This document shows, piece by piece, positions 1 through 12,238 of a stretch of 64,000 nt of DNA. This DNA is from Centrapalus pauciflorus (taxonomy: Eukaryota; Streptophyta; Magnoliopsida; Asterales; Asteraceae). Below the pieces are notes generated by a model. It worked only from the letters and a program-made list of their open reading frames with translations. It was not told the origin of the DNA and searched no databases. Position numbers and translations under genes: made by a program. The stretch covers positions 55,001 through 119,000 of the forward strand of contig JAANYP010006704.1 in the NCBI GenBank assembly GCA_020465985.1, in the 5' to 3' direction. Numbering within the stretch: the stretch's first letter is position 1; every line of letters starts with the position of its first letter.

Positions 1-660
1 GTTTTTGCAAGCCCATCCCCTGCACTATGCAATGACTGCCTCTCCTGTGTCTTGTACCAGGAGATGGTGTATGAGTTTTGGTATACCTGCTCGTATGACC
101 CTTCAACCAAAACCATCAGGGGAACCATTCTTTATGGCACTGAAACCGTTGAGATCACCACTGCTCTTCTCAGGGAAGTCCTTCATCTTCCCATTGCTGA
201 CAAATATGACAAAGCACAGCCTGAGGATGAACAAATGGGCAACCTGCTACGCTTCTGTGGTGTAGCAGAACCAAAAGTGGGTGCTACCTTGTTCATAAGG
301 GACTTATCCCCAACAAACAGTTTTCTATTCGCCTCTGTGGTGATGTCCTTTAGCTGCAAAGTTGGCTCATTTGACCAGCTTAGCAGGGATGAGATTCCTA
401 TAGTTCTACAGCTTGTGGATGGGACTACTCTGAACATGGCAAGGTGGATTTTCGTGAATTTGAGGAACTTGGTGCAGCAAGAACATCGTCCTGCTACTGT
501 CAGATACCCAAGGTTCTTGAGCCTCATCTTCAAACACGTCTGTGGTGATCATCTGTATAACTCTCAACCTCTATTGATTACTGATGCATTCGCTGTTATT
601 AGGAATAGAGTATTTTATACCCCAGTACTCAACAATAACCTCCTCTGTCTACTCCAATGA
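1..660 (+). pseudogene. Accessory ORF of SIRE-like Copia element E0, N-terminal domain (partial)
   Basis: The frame is open from base 1 to a TGA at 658-660, so the true start lies outside the window. The product contains the segment EMVYEFWYTC followed by TVEITTALLREVLHLP, which resembles the N-terminal domain of the large non-pol ORF found downstream of pol in many plant SIRE-type Copia elements. The same layout is seen in the E3 ORF at 30778-34029 (QVYLQQFWHTV followed by VTIDQFKKKI). The role of this protein is unknown; it occupies the env-like position of Sireviruses. The rest of the ORF follows in broken frames to 4063, then a PPT and LTR. I infer a decayed accessory gene and no host function. 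Confidence 0.6.
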
Positions 661-890
661 AAAGGTTACTTGGTTTGGTGGAAGGACCTTCTACTCAGAA
701 GGTGGATCCAGTTGCTGCTCCGATGGGAAAATCCAAATAAAGGCCCAAACTGATCAAAAAGGCCTTGAAATCATGTGAAGCTGAGCCTGTCCGCAAGAAG
801 GCCAAAATAGCTAAGTTTGCTCCATCAGCCTCAGTGGCTGAGGGGGAGCAGACTGGTCACCCTGGTTAATCAGTTGAACCTGAAGCCTTT

Positions 891-1939
891 GTGGCTGGTG
901 CCTCTATGGCACCTGACACAATGGAACAGGTTGACCCTCCTGTTTCTGACCCAGTCTCACCTCCAGTCCAAACAGAACCCCTCATCACTTCTCCACAACA
1001 TCCATCCTCCACTTCATCCCTCAAATCATATAACAGACACAAACATTTGCCAAAAAGAAACCATCCTCTCAAACTAGCCCCTCTGACCCCTCCCAACAGG
1101 AGTCAGTAGACAAAGAAGCAACCCTTGCTGCTTTCACTTCTCCTATTTTGGGAAAAAGTGCAGCAAACTTGGAACAGGCTTCACTCCAAAAAGAGTCCAC
1201 TCTGAGTCAGCCTAGGCCCTCTGGTTCCTCCCAACAGGAACCAGTTGTACAAACGGAGACCACCACATCATCTGTCCAAGCCTCTCAACAGGCTGAAGAC
1301 ATTGAAAGACAGGAGCCCTCTCCACTCCACACTGAGTCCACACAGTCACCCCCTCATACTTCTCATACACAATCTGAGTCTGCATGGGGTGTCAAAGCTG
1401 CTGGAGTTGACCATCCAGCAGATCAGCCTCAAACTTCTGCTCCTGGTGATGCAACTGTTTCACACCCAACAGCTGTTGAAGGACCAACAACCCAAGCTGA
1501 AGAACCTCATGGAATAGAACTTCCCTCTAGTGAGGCAGCTCCCCAAGTGCACATTCCATCATCAGCTTTCACCACTGATGATGTTGAAATGCATATCCCC
1601 TTCCCCCCCCCCCCCCTCCATGAAGAGGTGCCTAAAAACCAAGGCACTACTGAGGGAACCACCCCAGGTCTTGATGAAGGTGCTACATTACCAGTAACAT
1701 CTGAAAGGCCACCCACTCCTATCCCTTCACCTCATGATGCAGATACAGCCACTGCTGAAGGTCCCCTTGACCCTTCCAAGCTGGGCCATTTAACTTATAA
1801 CCAGACTATGGAATTACTATCCAAAGTCTCCCTACCTTCCCCTACTGATCCACATACTCCTCAATCCTCACCATCACCATCACATTCCTCACCATCCACC
1901 CGATCCAAACAGTCAACCCATACACCTCCATCTCCCTAA
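891..1939 (+). pseudogene. E0 accessory ORF, Ser/Thr/Pro/Gln-rich linker (frameshifted)
   Basis: Two overlapping stretches (891-1109, then 1148-1939 in another frame) encode a low-complexity product rich in Ser, Thr, Pro, Gln and Glu with no recognisable fold. A run of 14 C residues at 1603-1616 codes for part of a proline run and is a natural place for length errors. The composition matches the variable linker between the N-terminal domain and coiled coil in E3. The frame changes near 1110 and 1940 mark decay or sequence error. A separate protein is not supported. Confidence 0.45.
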
Positions 1940-2194
1940 GATCTATCTTTGAAGGATTAGCTGTCTGTGCTGACCAACAAAGTTGGGTCTTTGGAAAATT
2001 CTATGGCCTCCATCCCCTTCATTATTTCAGACTCTGTGTCTGCACAGCTTTAGGGGTTCCTTGATTCGTTCAGGACTTCTTTTCCAACCCCTGCTCCCTA
2101 AGCTGATCATTCTTCTCAGCTTTTTTCACTCACTGCACAACTGCAACAACTATCCTCCTTCCTCTCATCAATTCTTTCTACCCAGCAGGACTCC

Positions 2195-2695
2195 GTGTCC
2201 ACACTGTCAACTATTTCCCAACAGCCGTCAGCCCTTGTTGACACTTGCTCAAACACTCTCCCCTCTACTCTAGCCAGCCTGAATACCTTAGTGGTCTCTT
2301 TGTCCAATTCTGTGTCCTCAAACTTTGATGATATGCATGAGTCCCTTGAACTCACTCTTGCACGACTTCAAAGTTTGGTGTTCATAGAATCAGACAGAGA
2401 TGCTATCTCCCAGCTATCATCCCTTGCAACTTCTCATTCTTCTTCTCTTCAAACCTGTAATACCCAACTTGCAGAGGTTAAGGACAATTTGGCTTTCTTA
2501 TTGCATAGCCTGGTTGGTTCCAAACCCGCTGCCAAAACTGCTGCTACTCAGCCTGTTGGATCCGTTCCTTCAGGCAGACCCATTGTTGAAGTCTCTGTGC
2601 CATCTCCTTCAAAGGGGGAGAAGAAATCTGCCTCAAAGACCAAGTCTATGGGAAGAAATCTTCATCTCCCTCTAAGGAGAAATCAGCTTCAATAG
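2195..2695 (+). pseudogene. E0 accessory ORF, predicted helical/coiled-coil segment
   Basis: The reading frame has regular Leu/Ser/Val spacing, for example LASLNTLVVSLSNSVSSNF and later LTLARLQSLVF, suggesting an amphipathic helix. It then runs into a Lys/Ser-rich tail. The equivalent place in the E3 ORF also holds a helical region after the Ser/Thr linker. The frame ends at 2695, and the next part resumes at 2853 in another frame. It belongs to the same decayed ORF as its neighbours. No enzymatic motif is visible. Confidence 0.4.
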
Positions 2696-2852
2696 GGCAA
2701 GCAACAGGTATTTCTCAAACAGGTCCTGTTATAGGTGTCTCAAAAATTGCTGAAGTTGCTCATCCTACTCAGGTTGGATCTCAAGCCCTGCACCATCTAA
2801 GGGGGAGGAATCCATTCCTGAGGATAGGTCAAGCAGAAGGAGGCATCTGATT

Positions 2853-4063
2853 TTGGAACAGACTGAAGAAGAAAGAGAGGAGGAAATGGAAGCTGCTCAG
2901 CTCAAAGCAGCAAAGGGTAAAGGTAAAGCCTCTGTGAATACTGACTCCCTCAAAGCTGCTCAACTCAAGTTTGACAAGTCTCAAGCAAAAGAAATGGGCA
3001 TCTCATTGGAAACTTACTATATTTTCAAAGAAGAGCAGCTTGAGATCCTAGAGAGACAGAAGAAGGAAGCAGCCTCGGCCAAAGTTGCTAAAGCCTTTGC
3101 AGCCAAGGAGGCTAAAAAGATAAAGATACCCTCCTTGCATGTACAAAGGAAACTGATAGAGGCTGCAAAAGAGTCAGTGGTAGAAAAAGAGGGTGAGAAG
3201 GAGCAGAGTGCACAGGTCTTGGTGACCAAGTCAAAGCATGTGTCCTCCTCAGCAAGAGCCCAAGTACACTTTGACAACTTGGCAAGGAAGAAATTCTTTG
3301 ATGTGGCCAACAGAATACTTGCCAAGGAAACAATTGTCAAAGCCGTCCCCATTCCAAAGAAAGGCAAGCAGTGGAAGATTCAGATAACCAGACTAGGTGC
3401 TAAAGGTCCAGAATTGGAAGCTTATGTGCTAATGTTGCTTGCATAGGGTACAGAGAATGGGTTGAATTGGCATTTACCCTGAATCAGTCAAAATCTGAAA
3501 CTGCTAAGACTATCAGGACATATGTCAAAACGTTGATGGAGAGAGTCAAAAACATGGGCCTGATCTCTGAAGAACAAATTAAGGGTACCTCAGTGGTGGA
3601 ACCCAAAATTAAGCCCTGGAGAAAGAGGAAGGATACAGAGCTTGAAGAACTCCTTATGATAATTGATCAAGGCATCCTAGCTGTTGAAATCAAAGGAGTA
3701 AATCACAGCCTGCCCAGAGGTGTTGAGCCTGAGGAAGGCAAACTCATAGAAGAGCCTGAGTTTGGGGTATTCTTTGTGGACCCCCTATCAAAGAAGATGT
3801 GTTTCCAGAGAGTATCTGATCTGTATAAATTTGGTCTCAAGCAGATCATAACCTTTAGACTCTCCGATACTTTTAAACAATCATCAAAATGGAGAGCAGC
3901 TATCTGGGAACAGCTTAAAGGATTCTATGAGAGAGGAGAACTTCAACATCCTGACTTCATGTTTCTTAGACATGAAGTAGAAGAAATTGGTGAAACCATG
4001 GAGCACTTTGAACAGTTGTTTGAAGGAAGGCCACAGCTTGAAGGTTCATCTACTGCAGAGTAG
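2853..4063 (+). pseudogene. E0 accessory ORF, Lys/Glu/Ala-rich helix and C-terminal domain (one frameshift)
   Basis: The first part (2853-3446) is strongly charged and rich in Ala, Lys and Glu, as expected of a long coiled coil. The second part (3467-4063) is in another frame and ends with a domain containing MCFQRVSDLYKFGLKQIITF. This matches in position and pattern the ELNKFSDGTL region of the E3 ORF at 30347-30760. The frame change near 3446-3467 breaks the gene. The domain ends about 320 bp before the PPT, as expected for the last ORF of a SIRE-type element. Confidence 0.5.
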
Positions 4064-4386
4064 ATGAAGAATGGAAGTTGTCCATATGTTGGACAGACTT
4101 ACCATTATTTGCTCCCACCATCAACAGCCCAATTTGTTGAAACTCTCTTTGTACATAAGTTGTACTTTATTACATCAGTTGTAGTCCATCTTATTGCATT
4201 AGTTGTAATTTACTTCAGTACATAAGTTGTACTTTTGTAAAACATGTGTTGTTTGTAATCAATATCAGTGTATATATAAACTGATCTTTTACTTTACTTC
4301 AATGTTGTAATTTCATTTCAGCAAAATGTAATGTAAAAATATATAGTGATTATTGATAGAATTAGCTTAGACTGATTATTGCAAAT

Positions 4387-4396
4387 AGGGGGAGAT
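4387..4396 (+). promoter_or_regulatory. Polypurine tract of E0
   Basis: AGGGGGAGAT lies directly upstream of the LTR start TGTTAGGC. In LTR retrotransposons this tract primes plus-strand DNA synthesis. Its position fixes the element as plus-strand. Confidence 0.75.
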
Positions 4397-5516
4397 TGTT
4401 AGGCACAAAAAGGCCTCAGTCAAACCTGTTATACATCTTAGGGGGAGATTATTAATCAAACTTGTTTGATGCACTTGAAGGTATAATTTAAGGCCTGTTA
4501 ATGCCTTATTGAAACCTGATAAGTGATTTGCAATATTAGTCAAAGTTGTTTACCCTGTTGCATTCGTTGCAACTAAGGCAGATTCTCCAAGTTGTTCTAT
4601 TCTATTGAATAGGCTGGACATAAACTGTCTACGCTGCTCATATCTGCTAATCAGCTTGGAAAAATTCTAAGTGTTCTGTTCTTTGTGAACAGAACCTGTT
4701 ATTTTTGAACAGGCTAAACACTTTATGGAAGGTGTTTCCATGTCCTCATGTATTGTCTTGGATCAAAAGATCAGTTTACAAAGTCGAAGACAAAGTGGAA
4801 AATCAGAATATGCTTACACTGCCCAAGCTGTTCTAATACATGAAAACAAAGTGGATATTTGAAATGGGTGACAGACCATTTCTTATATTAAAATGGCCAT
4901 TCCAGAAGATGAAAGGTTTAGATTTTACTTTACTCTTTTGGTTAAAGCCTTCTGCAACAGAGACAAAAAGGAAAAGACAAATATTCAGCAATGTAGAGAC
5001 AAATGCTGCTTTGTCACAATGTGCAAAAAACTATTTTTGTCTTTTTGGAAAGACACTCCACTATCTCTACGTCCATTGAGGAAGCTTCACTGGGATTCTC
5101 TGTGAGAGTATAAAAGGAAGCTTCTAAAGGAATGTGAGACATCCAACAGTGTGATATTCAGAACGTGCAAAGACGTGCGTTTTCATGCATGCAAAGTCTG
5201 CTTGAATTAGAGTGTGTCCAAGCTGTTCTTGTTCAAGTTGTCTGTCTGTCTGTCTTGTAATATCAGTGAGTTCATTTTTGTGAGTGTATTCATTGTAACT
5301 AGTCTTAGTGAGTCTTAGATTAGTAGTCTCTGTTGTCTCTGTCATCTCAGCCTGAACTATTCTGCAGTTCAAGCTTGTTTGTAATTAACACTTGTTGATA
5401 ATATACATACAAACATTGAGAAAATATGTTAAAATTTAAATAGTTGTATTCACCCCCCCTCCCCCCTCCTACAGCTTAGAACAACATATTAGGGAAACCT
5501 TTTGGGACCTACAACA
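4397..5516 (+). mobile_element. 3' LTR of SIRE-like Copia element E0
   Basis: The LTR starts TGTTAGGCAC right after the PPT. Its end is placed at the CA of CCTACAACA, just after a C-rich stretch typical of Sirevirus LTR ends. To the right, sequence from 5517 aligns with E1 LTR sequence at 26661 onward, so this is the insertion boundary. The exact last base is uncertain by about 3 bp. The 5' LTR and TSD partner lie outside the window. Length is about 1.1 kb, usual for Sireviruses. Confidence 0.7.
5109..5116 (+). promoter_or_regulatory. TATA box in E0 LTR
   Basis: TATAAAAG lies about 710 bp into the LTR with a downstream leader before the C-rich end. This fits the U3/R boundary of a plant LTR promoter. 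Transcription is inferred. Confidence 0.5.
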
Positions 5517-5904
5517 AGTCTTAAACATAAGCTTCAGAAAGCCAAAGAATATAACAGAAATACACAAATATGTTGTGTAAATTCATAAAAGCTTATGTTA
5601 AATGTGATTGCCAAATACTGGACAGGTTCAGCTAAATCTGAACTATGTTAAAAAAACCAAGCCAATAAAGTCAAGCCAGAGCCGATAATCCGCTTGCCAA
5701 AGACAAAGTCAACAGCCAAGCTTTAAAACAATAATTGTGAGTTATAGATATAACTATATACATGTTTGTCTTCATGTGAGACATATTGTTGTTCTAGCTT
5801 TATTTGACAGTCATATATACTTTGCTAGATTGTGACGTGTGCACACCTTGGTACGGTGATGCCGTGTGGATCATGATAGCATTTGTTATATCATCCAACC
5901 TACA
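5517..5904 (+). mobile_element. E1 5' LTR, left-truncated fragment
   Basis: This stretch is near-colinear with 26661-27110 in the E1 3' LTR; shared landmarks include CTTAAACATAAGCTTC and the GCACACCTTGGT segment. It is cut on the left by E0 and on the right by E2. It resumes at 14497. The 26.7-kb copy has an extra segment of about 80 bp near 26820-26900 with short AAGCCAA-type repeats. Confidence 0.8.
5900..5904. repeat. Target-site duplication of E2, left copy
   Basis: CTACA precedes LTR1 and is repeated at 14492-14496 after LTR2. A perfect 5-bp duplication is usual for Ty3 integration. Confidence 0.9.
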
Positions 5905-7921
5905 TGTAACATCCTCGGATTTATTTTATTGTATTTTGGTTAATTAAGTGGAAAAATATATATTTAAGTTGAAATTTGAGCGATTATTATGTATTTTGGA
6001 TATTTAGAAAGTTTGTTGCTATTTTAAGAAAATTGAACTCAGAATCATTGTTATGGAGTATCAAGAAATTTAAAAGTTATTAATGATGATTTTAAGAATA
6101 AATCAGTATTTTATGGAACCGGTTAAGTTGAGGGGTGAAATGTGCAAAAATGATGAAAGTGGAATAAATAAGGCAAAAGACTTCATTTTCATTATTCCTC
6201 TCTCTCTCACTACACTCTCTCTCTAAGTATTTCTCTCTACATCTCTCTAAGATATCTCACAAACCGACCGTCCGATTATCGAGAATTATACGTTAATGGA
6301 AAGATCTCGAGGAGTACTACAGCAATCTGCAAACGGATTTCTGATTTCATACGAATTGAGGTAAGAATCGACTCTTTTAAGTTTATAGTTTCGGTTTTGA
6401 AGTAAACTAGAATTCGAATCTGTCATTTTATGTAAATTGGAGCTTGTTTTGCTTGAAATATTGCTAGGATGTGATAGTATATGCATAATAGAATCGAATC
6501 TAGGTATGATACTTGTCATATTCATGATTTTTGACTTAGAAATGAAGGAATTAAGCTGAAATGATGAACAGACTCGAATATGCCAAGAACAGAGTCGAAA
6601 TGCAAGAACAAACTCGATTTTGGTACTAGATTCGAGTGTGTTTTCGAATCTATCACTAGATTCGAAGGGGGTGTTTCGAATCTGCCCCGAAATTCGAAAC
6701 ATGGTTCGAATCTACCATGGGGGTTCAAATCTATCATCATATTTGATGGTGGGTTCGAATCTAACCCCTTAAATTCGAGTTTAATGCCTAAAATTGAGAT
6801 ATCTACTCTCTAAACTCGTGTATTTTGAATGAAACTCATAAACAACACATAAAATGTCAAGGGTTACTCAAAGGACAATATATGAACATGAGATAAGCTC
6901 AAAATTAATTATGGTATGAATTTAGACATGGACCCGAAATGGGGAAAAATATTGCAAAACTTACGAAACTTGATTTTATGGATTTAAACGGTTATTGATA
7001 CAAGGTATTGTTGTAATTAATATAACAGGTCCCTTGTGGTGTTGTTTAACCCACAGTGGGGTACTTGGTGGATCCGGTTGAAAGCCCGAGGAGAAATAAA
7101 ATTTGGTTAAAAGTTTAATTACGCACCCACTGTGAGTACATATGATTTCGCATGTTTATATCTGCTTTATGATTGCTTTTGCTTACTGAGACATGTTGCT
7201 TCATTTTTCGTTTGGAATTCTACTAACTTGCGTAGATTTAGATGCACATTCTTATTTGATGCATGTCCGTTCGTTTGTTGTGCATCTACGATGGACCGGT
7301 GGGTCGCATCTGTTACTCTGATGTTACTGCTCTATGTGACGCTGGAGCTGATCCCTCCAGGTCCGATAGGCAGTATGTCATCCCCGATGTTATGTCTGTC
7401 TCAGTTAGTATGTTTTAAAGGCCGAGCTTTGGGCTCGTAAGAGCGACGGCTCATGTGTGGTCGTACGTTGTGTACGTGGAGAGTGCACGACGTGTGTCGT
7501 CGGTGCTACTCTTGTGGGCATCATAAGGATTTATAAAATGTGTTAATCTGTGTATTCACTAAGCATTCGCTTACCCCTCAGTTGTCTTCATTTTTACAGG
7601 AAAGGGTAAATCAGCTGCCGGACCTTCTAGTTAGGTCATTTGGGAAGATTTGGAAGACTTGGTACTATTTAATCGGTAATTATGTTATGAGAAAATGTTG
7701 TAATATATATTCTGGATGATTGTAATAATTGTAATGGGTGTGTAGACTTAGACTTGGTACCTTATAGCACTGTAGGGTGTTTGACACTATTGCACTACTT
7801 TATTTATGTATTTAATGCTTCCGCACTTAATTTAGGATTATCAGATCATTATGTATTTGTATGTTGGTGATTAAATCCTGGGTGTTTTGTAATTGGTGGT
7901 TGTTGTGGCAAGGGTGTCACA
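5905..7921 (+). mobile_element. E2 5' LTR
   Basis: The LTR starts TGTAACATCC and ends GGTGTCACA. It contains a CT-rich leader at about 6190-6250 and a cluster of TTCGAATCT-type repeats at 6575-6790. A 102-codon frame at 7132-7440 is preserved in both LTRs but has no domain, so I treat it as chance. The LTR is 13 bp longer than its partner. Confidence 0.92.
6575..6790 (+). repeat. TTCGAATC-type short repeats in E2 LTR1
   Basis: About ten imperfect copies of a motif around TTCGAATCT, with spacing of 15-35 bp, some in inverted orientation (AGATTCGAA). The same block recurs in LTR2 at 13158-13370. TTCGAA is itself a palindrome, so the block may pair with itself. Confidence 0.7.
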
Positions 7922-7926
7922 CGAGA

Positions 7927-7938
7927 TGGTATCAGAGC
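7927..7938 (+). promoter_or_regulatory. E2 primer binding site (initiator Met tRNA)
   Basis: TGGTATCAGAGC lies 5 bp past the LTR end and is complementary to the 3' end of plant initiator methionine tRNA, the usual primer for Ty3 chromoviruses. Confidence 0.9.
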
Positions 7939-8138
7939 AGTAGTTTGAGATTCAAGTATCCGTGAGGTCTTGATCTCAAACATTAGGTAATGATATGTAT
8001 TGGTTTAAGTAATGATCTGAACTAAGATAGGTTATGATCTAGTAATTATAAGAGATTGACTATCATACGGGACAAATGAATGGTGTCTTTAAATTTATGA
8101 CATGTTGCTAAACAAATTATATGTTTATATTACAGAAC

Positions 8139-9378
8139 ATGTCTGGAGGAGGAATGACACCCGAAGAAGCCAGAGAGATGATGCTAGCCATGATGGCTGA
8201 GCAGAACAAAATGATACAAGATTCGGAATGTTCGTTATGCAACTGCTATGTTCACGAATGATGCAATCATGTGGTGGAACGCAATGGTGAATGCGTTGAC
8301 ATTGGAGAAGGTTTCTGTTATGACTTGGGCTGAGTTCAAGGACTTATTCACTCAGCAGTACTGTCCGGTTGATGAGCGCCGGAGGTTGGAAGCAAAGTTT
8401 ATGGCACTGATGCAGGGGACTAAGACTGTGTCCCAATATGTCGTAGAATTCATGAGGCTGAGTCTGTTTGCGCCTCATCAAGTCGATACTGAGGAAAGGA
8501 AGGTGACCAGATTCGAGGCGGGTCTGGATATTGAGATAAGGAGGGTTATGAGCAACGTCCGCTACCCCACATTTGCTGGCTTACTTGAGGCTGCCAGAAA
8601 TGTAGAGCAAATTCTGATCATGTCAGGTTATACGATTGGGTCCACTGCTGTTTCCACCAACCCAACACAGCCGTCACCGCCGAAACGTCAGCGCGAGGGA
8701 GGATATTCTGGTTCTTCCCGGTTTTCACAGTACTCACCTCAGCAGTCGTATCGTCGACCGTCTGGTCCTTCCGATCGTGGTCGTGCTCGTGCCTACTCCA
8801 TCAACACCGAGCCGCGATATTGTAATAGGTGTCACTTGGAACACTTCGGCAAGTGCACCAATGGACGTGCTTGTTTTTGTTGTGGTGAGTTGGGCCATTT
8901 TCAGAGTGAGTGCCCAAGGAAGGGAGATGCTTGCCATAAGTGTGGTGTATGGGGACACTACAGTAGGAATTGCAGAAAGAACGATCCAGCTGCTGCTGCT
9001 CCATCTACAACACGATCTTCGGGAGGTTCAAGCGGTGGTTCAGTTAACCGAGGACGGGGTCAGTCTCAAAGGGCACCTGCCCGTGCTTTTCAGATAACTG
9101 CAGAGGAGGCAAGGGAAAATCCTGAGGTCGTTACGGGTACGTTCATAGTTAATTCTATGCCAGCACGAGTTTTATTTGATTCGGGTGCAAATAGATCGTT
9201 TGTTTCTACTATGTTTGCACAAAGACTTGCCATGCCACTATCTAGATTATCTGCTGTTCTTGATATAGAAACTGCTAGCAACACTCTAGTAAAAGTAGAT
9301 CATGTCTACCGTAACTGCACGTTAGTAATTGAAGATGTAGTCTTCAATTATGGACTTGATCCCTATAGAATTCAGTGA
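8139..9378 (+). pseudogene. E2 gag and protease, internally deleted
   Basis: Gag starts at the ATG at 8139 (MSGGGMTPEEAREMM) and loses frame near 8220; the body resumes in another frame at NVRYATAMFTNDAIMWW. The gap looks like a deletion of the N-terminal gag region. From 8248 the frame is open for 376 codons: a Retrotrans_gag fold, two CCHC knuckles (CFCCGELGHFQSEC near residue 209 and CHKCGVWGHYSRNC near 229), and an aspartic protease with DSGA at residue 311. Gag packages RNA; protease matures the polyprotein. The frame ends at 9378 while pol continues in another frame from 9350, so a 1-bp indel separates them. Confidence 0.88.
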
Positions 9379-10390
9379 ATTCGATGTGATAATCGGGATG
9401 GATTGGTTGATAGAGAATGAAGCCCATATAGTGTGTAAGAGCCGAATGATAAAGATAACTACCCCGGAGGGGCGTGAGATTTGCATTTACGGGGATAGGA
9501 GAAGTGGGGATCTGTGCTTACTGACCATTGCAAAAGCTCGAAAGCTTGTTGCAAAGGGGTGTGACGCCTACCTGGCATATGCTATTGAAGCCAAGGTCGA
9601 GAAGAGAACGTTGGCCGACGTGCCTGTTGTTTCACAGTTTCCGGATGTGTTTCCGGAAGACTTGTCTGGCGTGCCGCCTGAGAGACAAGTAGAATTTAAG
9701 ATTGACTTGATCCCTGGAGCTGCGCCGGTAGCTCGTTCTCCTTATCGCCTTGCCCCAACCGAAATGAAAGAGATGATGACACAACTTCAAGAGTTGTTGG
9801 ACAAGGGCTTCATTCGGCCGAGTTCATCGCCGTGGGGAGCCCCGGTACTGTTTGTAAAGAAGAAGGACGGCACGATGAGGATGTGCATAGATTACCGGGA
9901 GCTGAATAAGTTGACTATTAAGAACAAGTATCCGTTGCCGAGGATAGACGACTTGTTTGATCAGTTACACGGGGCTAGTGTATTTTCTAAGATCGATCTG
10001 AGATCGGGATATCATCAATTGAAAGTAAGAGAAGAAGATGTACCGAAGACAGCTTTCAGAACTCGGTATGGGCATTACGAGTTTCTGGTCATGCCTTTCG
10101 GATTAACTAACGCCCCAGCTGTCTTTATGGACTTAATGAATAGGGTTTGTAGACCGATGTTGGATAAATCGGTGATAGTGTTTATTGATGACATTCTGGT
10201 GTACTCTAAATCTGAGGCTGAGCATGCTGAACATTTAAAGGAACTGCTAGAGTTGTTAAGAAAAGAAAGGTTGTATGCCAAGTTCTCAAAGTGTGAGTTT
10301 TGGCTGCAACAGATTCAGTTTTTAGGACATGTGAAATCTGGAGCTGGGATTTCGGTAGATTCAGCTAAGGTAGAAGCGATAAAGAACTGA
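9350..10390 (+). pseudogene. E2 Pol: end of protease and reverse transcriptase
   Basis: The frame opens with IPIEFSEFDVIIGMDWL, the end of the protease-linker region, then the RT. RT landmarks are DGTMRMCIDYRELN, SKIDLRSGYHQL, FLVMPFGLTNAPA and the catalytic FIDD at residues 278-281. It stops at a TGA (10388-10390) where relatives have Trp; the RT continues in the same frame as EPPQSATEVRSFLGLAGYY. RT copies the element RNA into DNA. Only this nonsense change separates it from the next frame. Confidence 0.92.
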
Positions 10391-12238
10391 GAGCCGCCTC
10401 AATCAGCTACCGAAGTTAGAAGTTTTCTTGGACTGGCAGGATATTATCGGAGATTTATTAAGGATTTCTCGAAAATTGCAGTTCCTCTAACTGCATTAAC
10501 CAAGAAGAATGCACCATTTATATGGGAAACTGTGCAACAGGAGGCCTATGAGGTTCTGAAGAAAGCGTTAAGCGAGGCTCCGATACTTGCCTTACTTGAA
10601 GGCAATGATGACTTTGTAGTTTATACTGATGCTTCGAGGTTAGGGTTAGGCGCTGTACTGATGCAGCGTGGGAAGGTTATAGCGTATGCTTCAAGACAGT
10701 TGAAGCAGCATGAGAAGAATTATTCGACTCATGATATGGAGTTGACCGCGGTAACATTTGCTTTGAAGTTATGGAGGCATTACCTGTACGGTACTAAGTG
10801 TCAACTTTACACGGACCATAAGAGTTTGAAGTATATTTTTAGCCAGAAGGAACTTAATATGAGACAACGTAGGTCTATGGAGCTTATTAAAGACTACGAT
10901 TGTGAGATACTTTATCACCCCGGAAAGGCTAATGTAGTAGCCGATGCCTTGAGCCGGAAAGCTTATGCTAAAGATTTCTGCTATATGATGACATCTACTA
11001 TGTTAACGTCTACGATCATAGATGATGTCAAGGCCGCTCAGGAAGAAGCCTTGAAAGATGAGAATATTGGTGCTGAGGATGTTAGGATGCAACTAAAGAA
11101 TATGGAAACGAGCGAGTCTGGCTTAAAAGGTGTGTACGGGAGGATTTGGGTGCCGAAATATGGTGGAATGAGACAAGTAATCATCGAAGAAGCACACCAG
11201 TCTAGGTTTTCTGTACATCCTGGAAGTACAAAGATGTACAATGACTTAAAGGCAGATTTTTGGTGGCCGAGATTGAAGAAGGACATAGGGCAATATGTAG
11301 AAAGATGCCGAACTTGTCGGTTGGTAAAGGCCGTATATCAACAACCATACGGCAGTATGCAACCGCTTCCTATTCCGGAATGGAAGTGGGTGCACATTAC
11401 AATGGATTTTGTTACAAAGCTGCCCAAAACTAGGCGTCAACACGATGCAGTTTGGGTAATCATGGATCGGTTAACTAAGTCGGCTCACTTCATACCGATT
11501 CGTGAAAGTTATTCGCTAGAGAAGTTAGCTCAGATTTATATGAACGAGATTGTTTCTAGGCATGGAGTGCCTAAGTCCATAGTGTCGGATCGAGATAGCC
11601 GATTTACTTCAAACTTTTGGTCGGCACTACAAGAAGGGTTAGGGACGAGAATAGCAATGAGTACAGCCTATCGTCCGCAAACCGATGGCCAGAGCGAACG
11701 AACAATTCTCACGTTGGAAGATATGATGAGATCATGTATACTGGATCTCGGTGGCAATTGGGATGATCATTTGCCACTAATAGAGTTCTCGTACAATAAC
11801 AGCTACCACGCGACGATAAAGAAGGCACCGTTCGAGGCACTATATGGAAGGAAATGTAGGACTCCTACATGTTGGAGAGAAACAGGTGAAACACCAATCG
11901 CTGGGCCGGCCTTGCTTCAAGAAACAAATGAGAAAATACAGTTGATCAGGCAGAACATGAAGGCGGCCCAGGACCGACAGAAGAGTTATTATGACAGAAG
12001 GCACAAACCGATCAACTTTGAAGTGAATGATTGGGTTTATCTGAAAGTATCACCCATGAGGGGTGTTACTCGTTTCGTGAAGAGGGGCAAGTTGGCTCCG
12101 AGATTTGTTGGACCCTTTAAGATAGTAGAGAAAGTTGGAAATCAATCGTATCGCCTGGAGTTGCCTGAAGAGATGTCAGGCATACATCCAGTATTTCACG
12201 TTGGGAATCTCCGAAAATCATTTAACACTGGAAATTAG
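10391..12238 (+). pseudogene. E2 Pol: RT thumb, RNase H and integrase
   Basis: This continues the RT frame after the TGA. From the ATG at 10532 it runs 568 codons. RNase H shows YTDAS (Asp33) and HDMELTAV. Integrase shows a zinc-binding His-His-Cys-Cys region (His222, CRTC) and the catalytic triad Asp292 (HITMDF), Asp353 (SDRDSRF) and Glu389 (TDGQSER); spacing D-60-D-35-E is normal. Integrase joins the cDNA to host DNA. It ends at a TAG (12236-12238) that interrupts the linker to the chromodomain. Confidence 0.92.

Noticed and set aside
4840..5105. Overlapping 79- and 70-codon frames in the E0 LTR
   Set aside because: Short, overlapping and inside LTR U3; no domain.
6286..6702. 138-codon minus-strand frame in both E2 LTRs
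   Set aside because: Composed of the TTCGAATC repeat block; LTR duplication explains its conservation.
7132..7440. 102-codon frame kept in both E2 LTRs (also 13702-14010)
   Set aside because: It lies inside an LTR and is identical because the LTRs are copies. No domain or start context supports coding.
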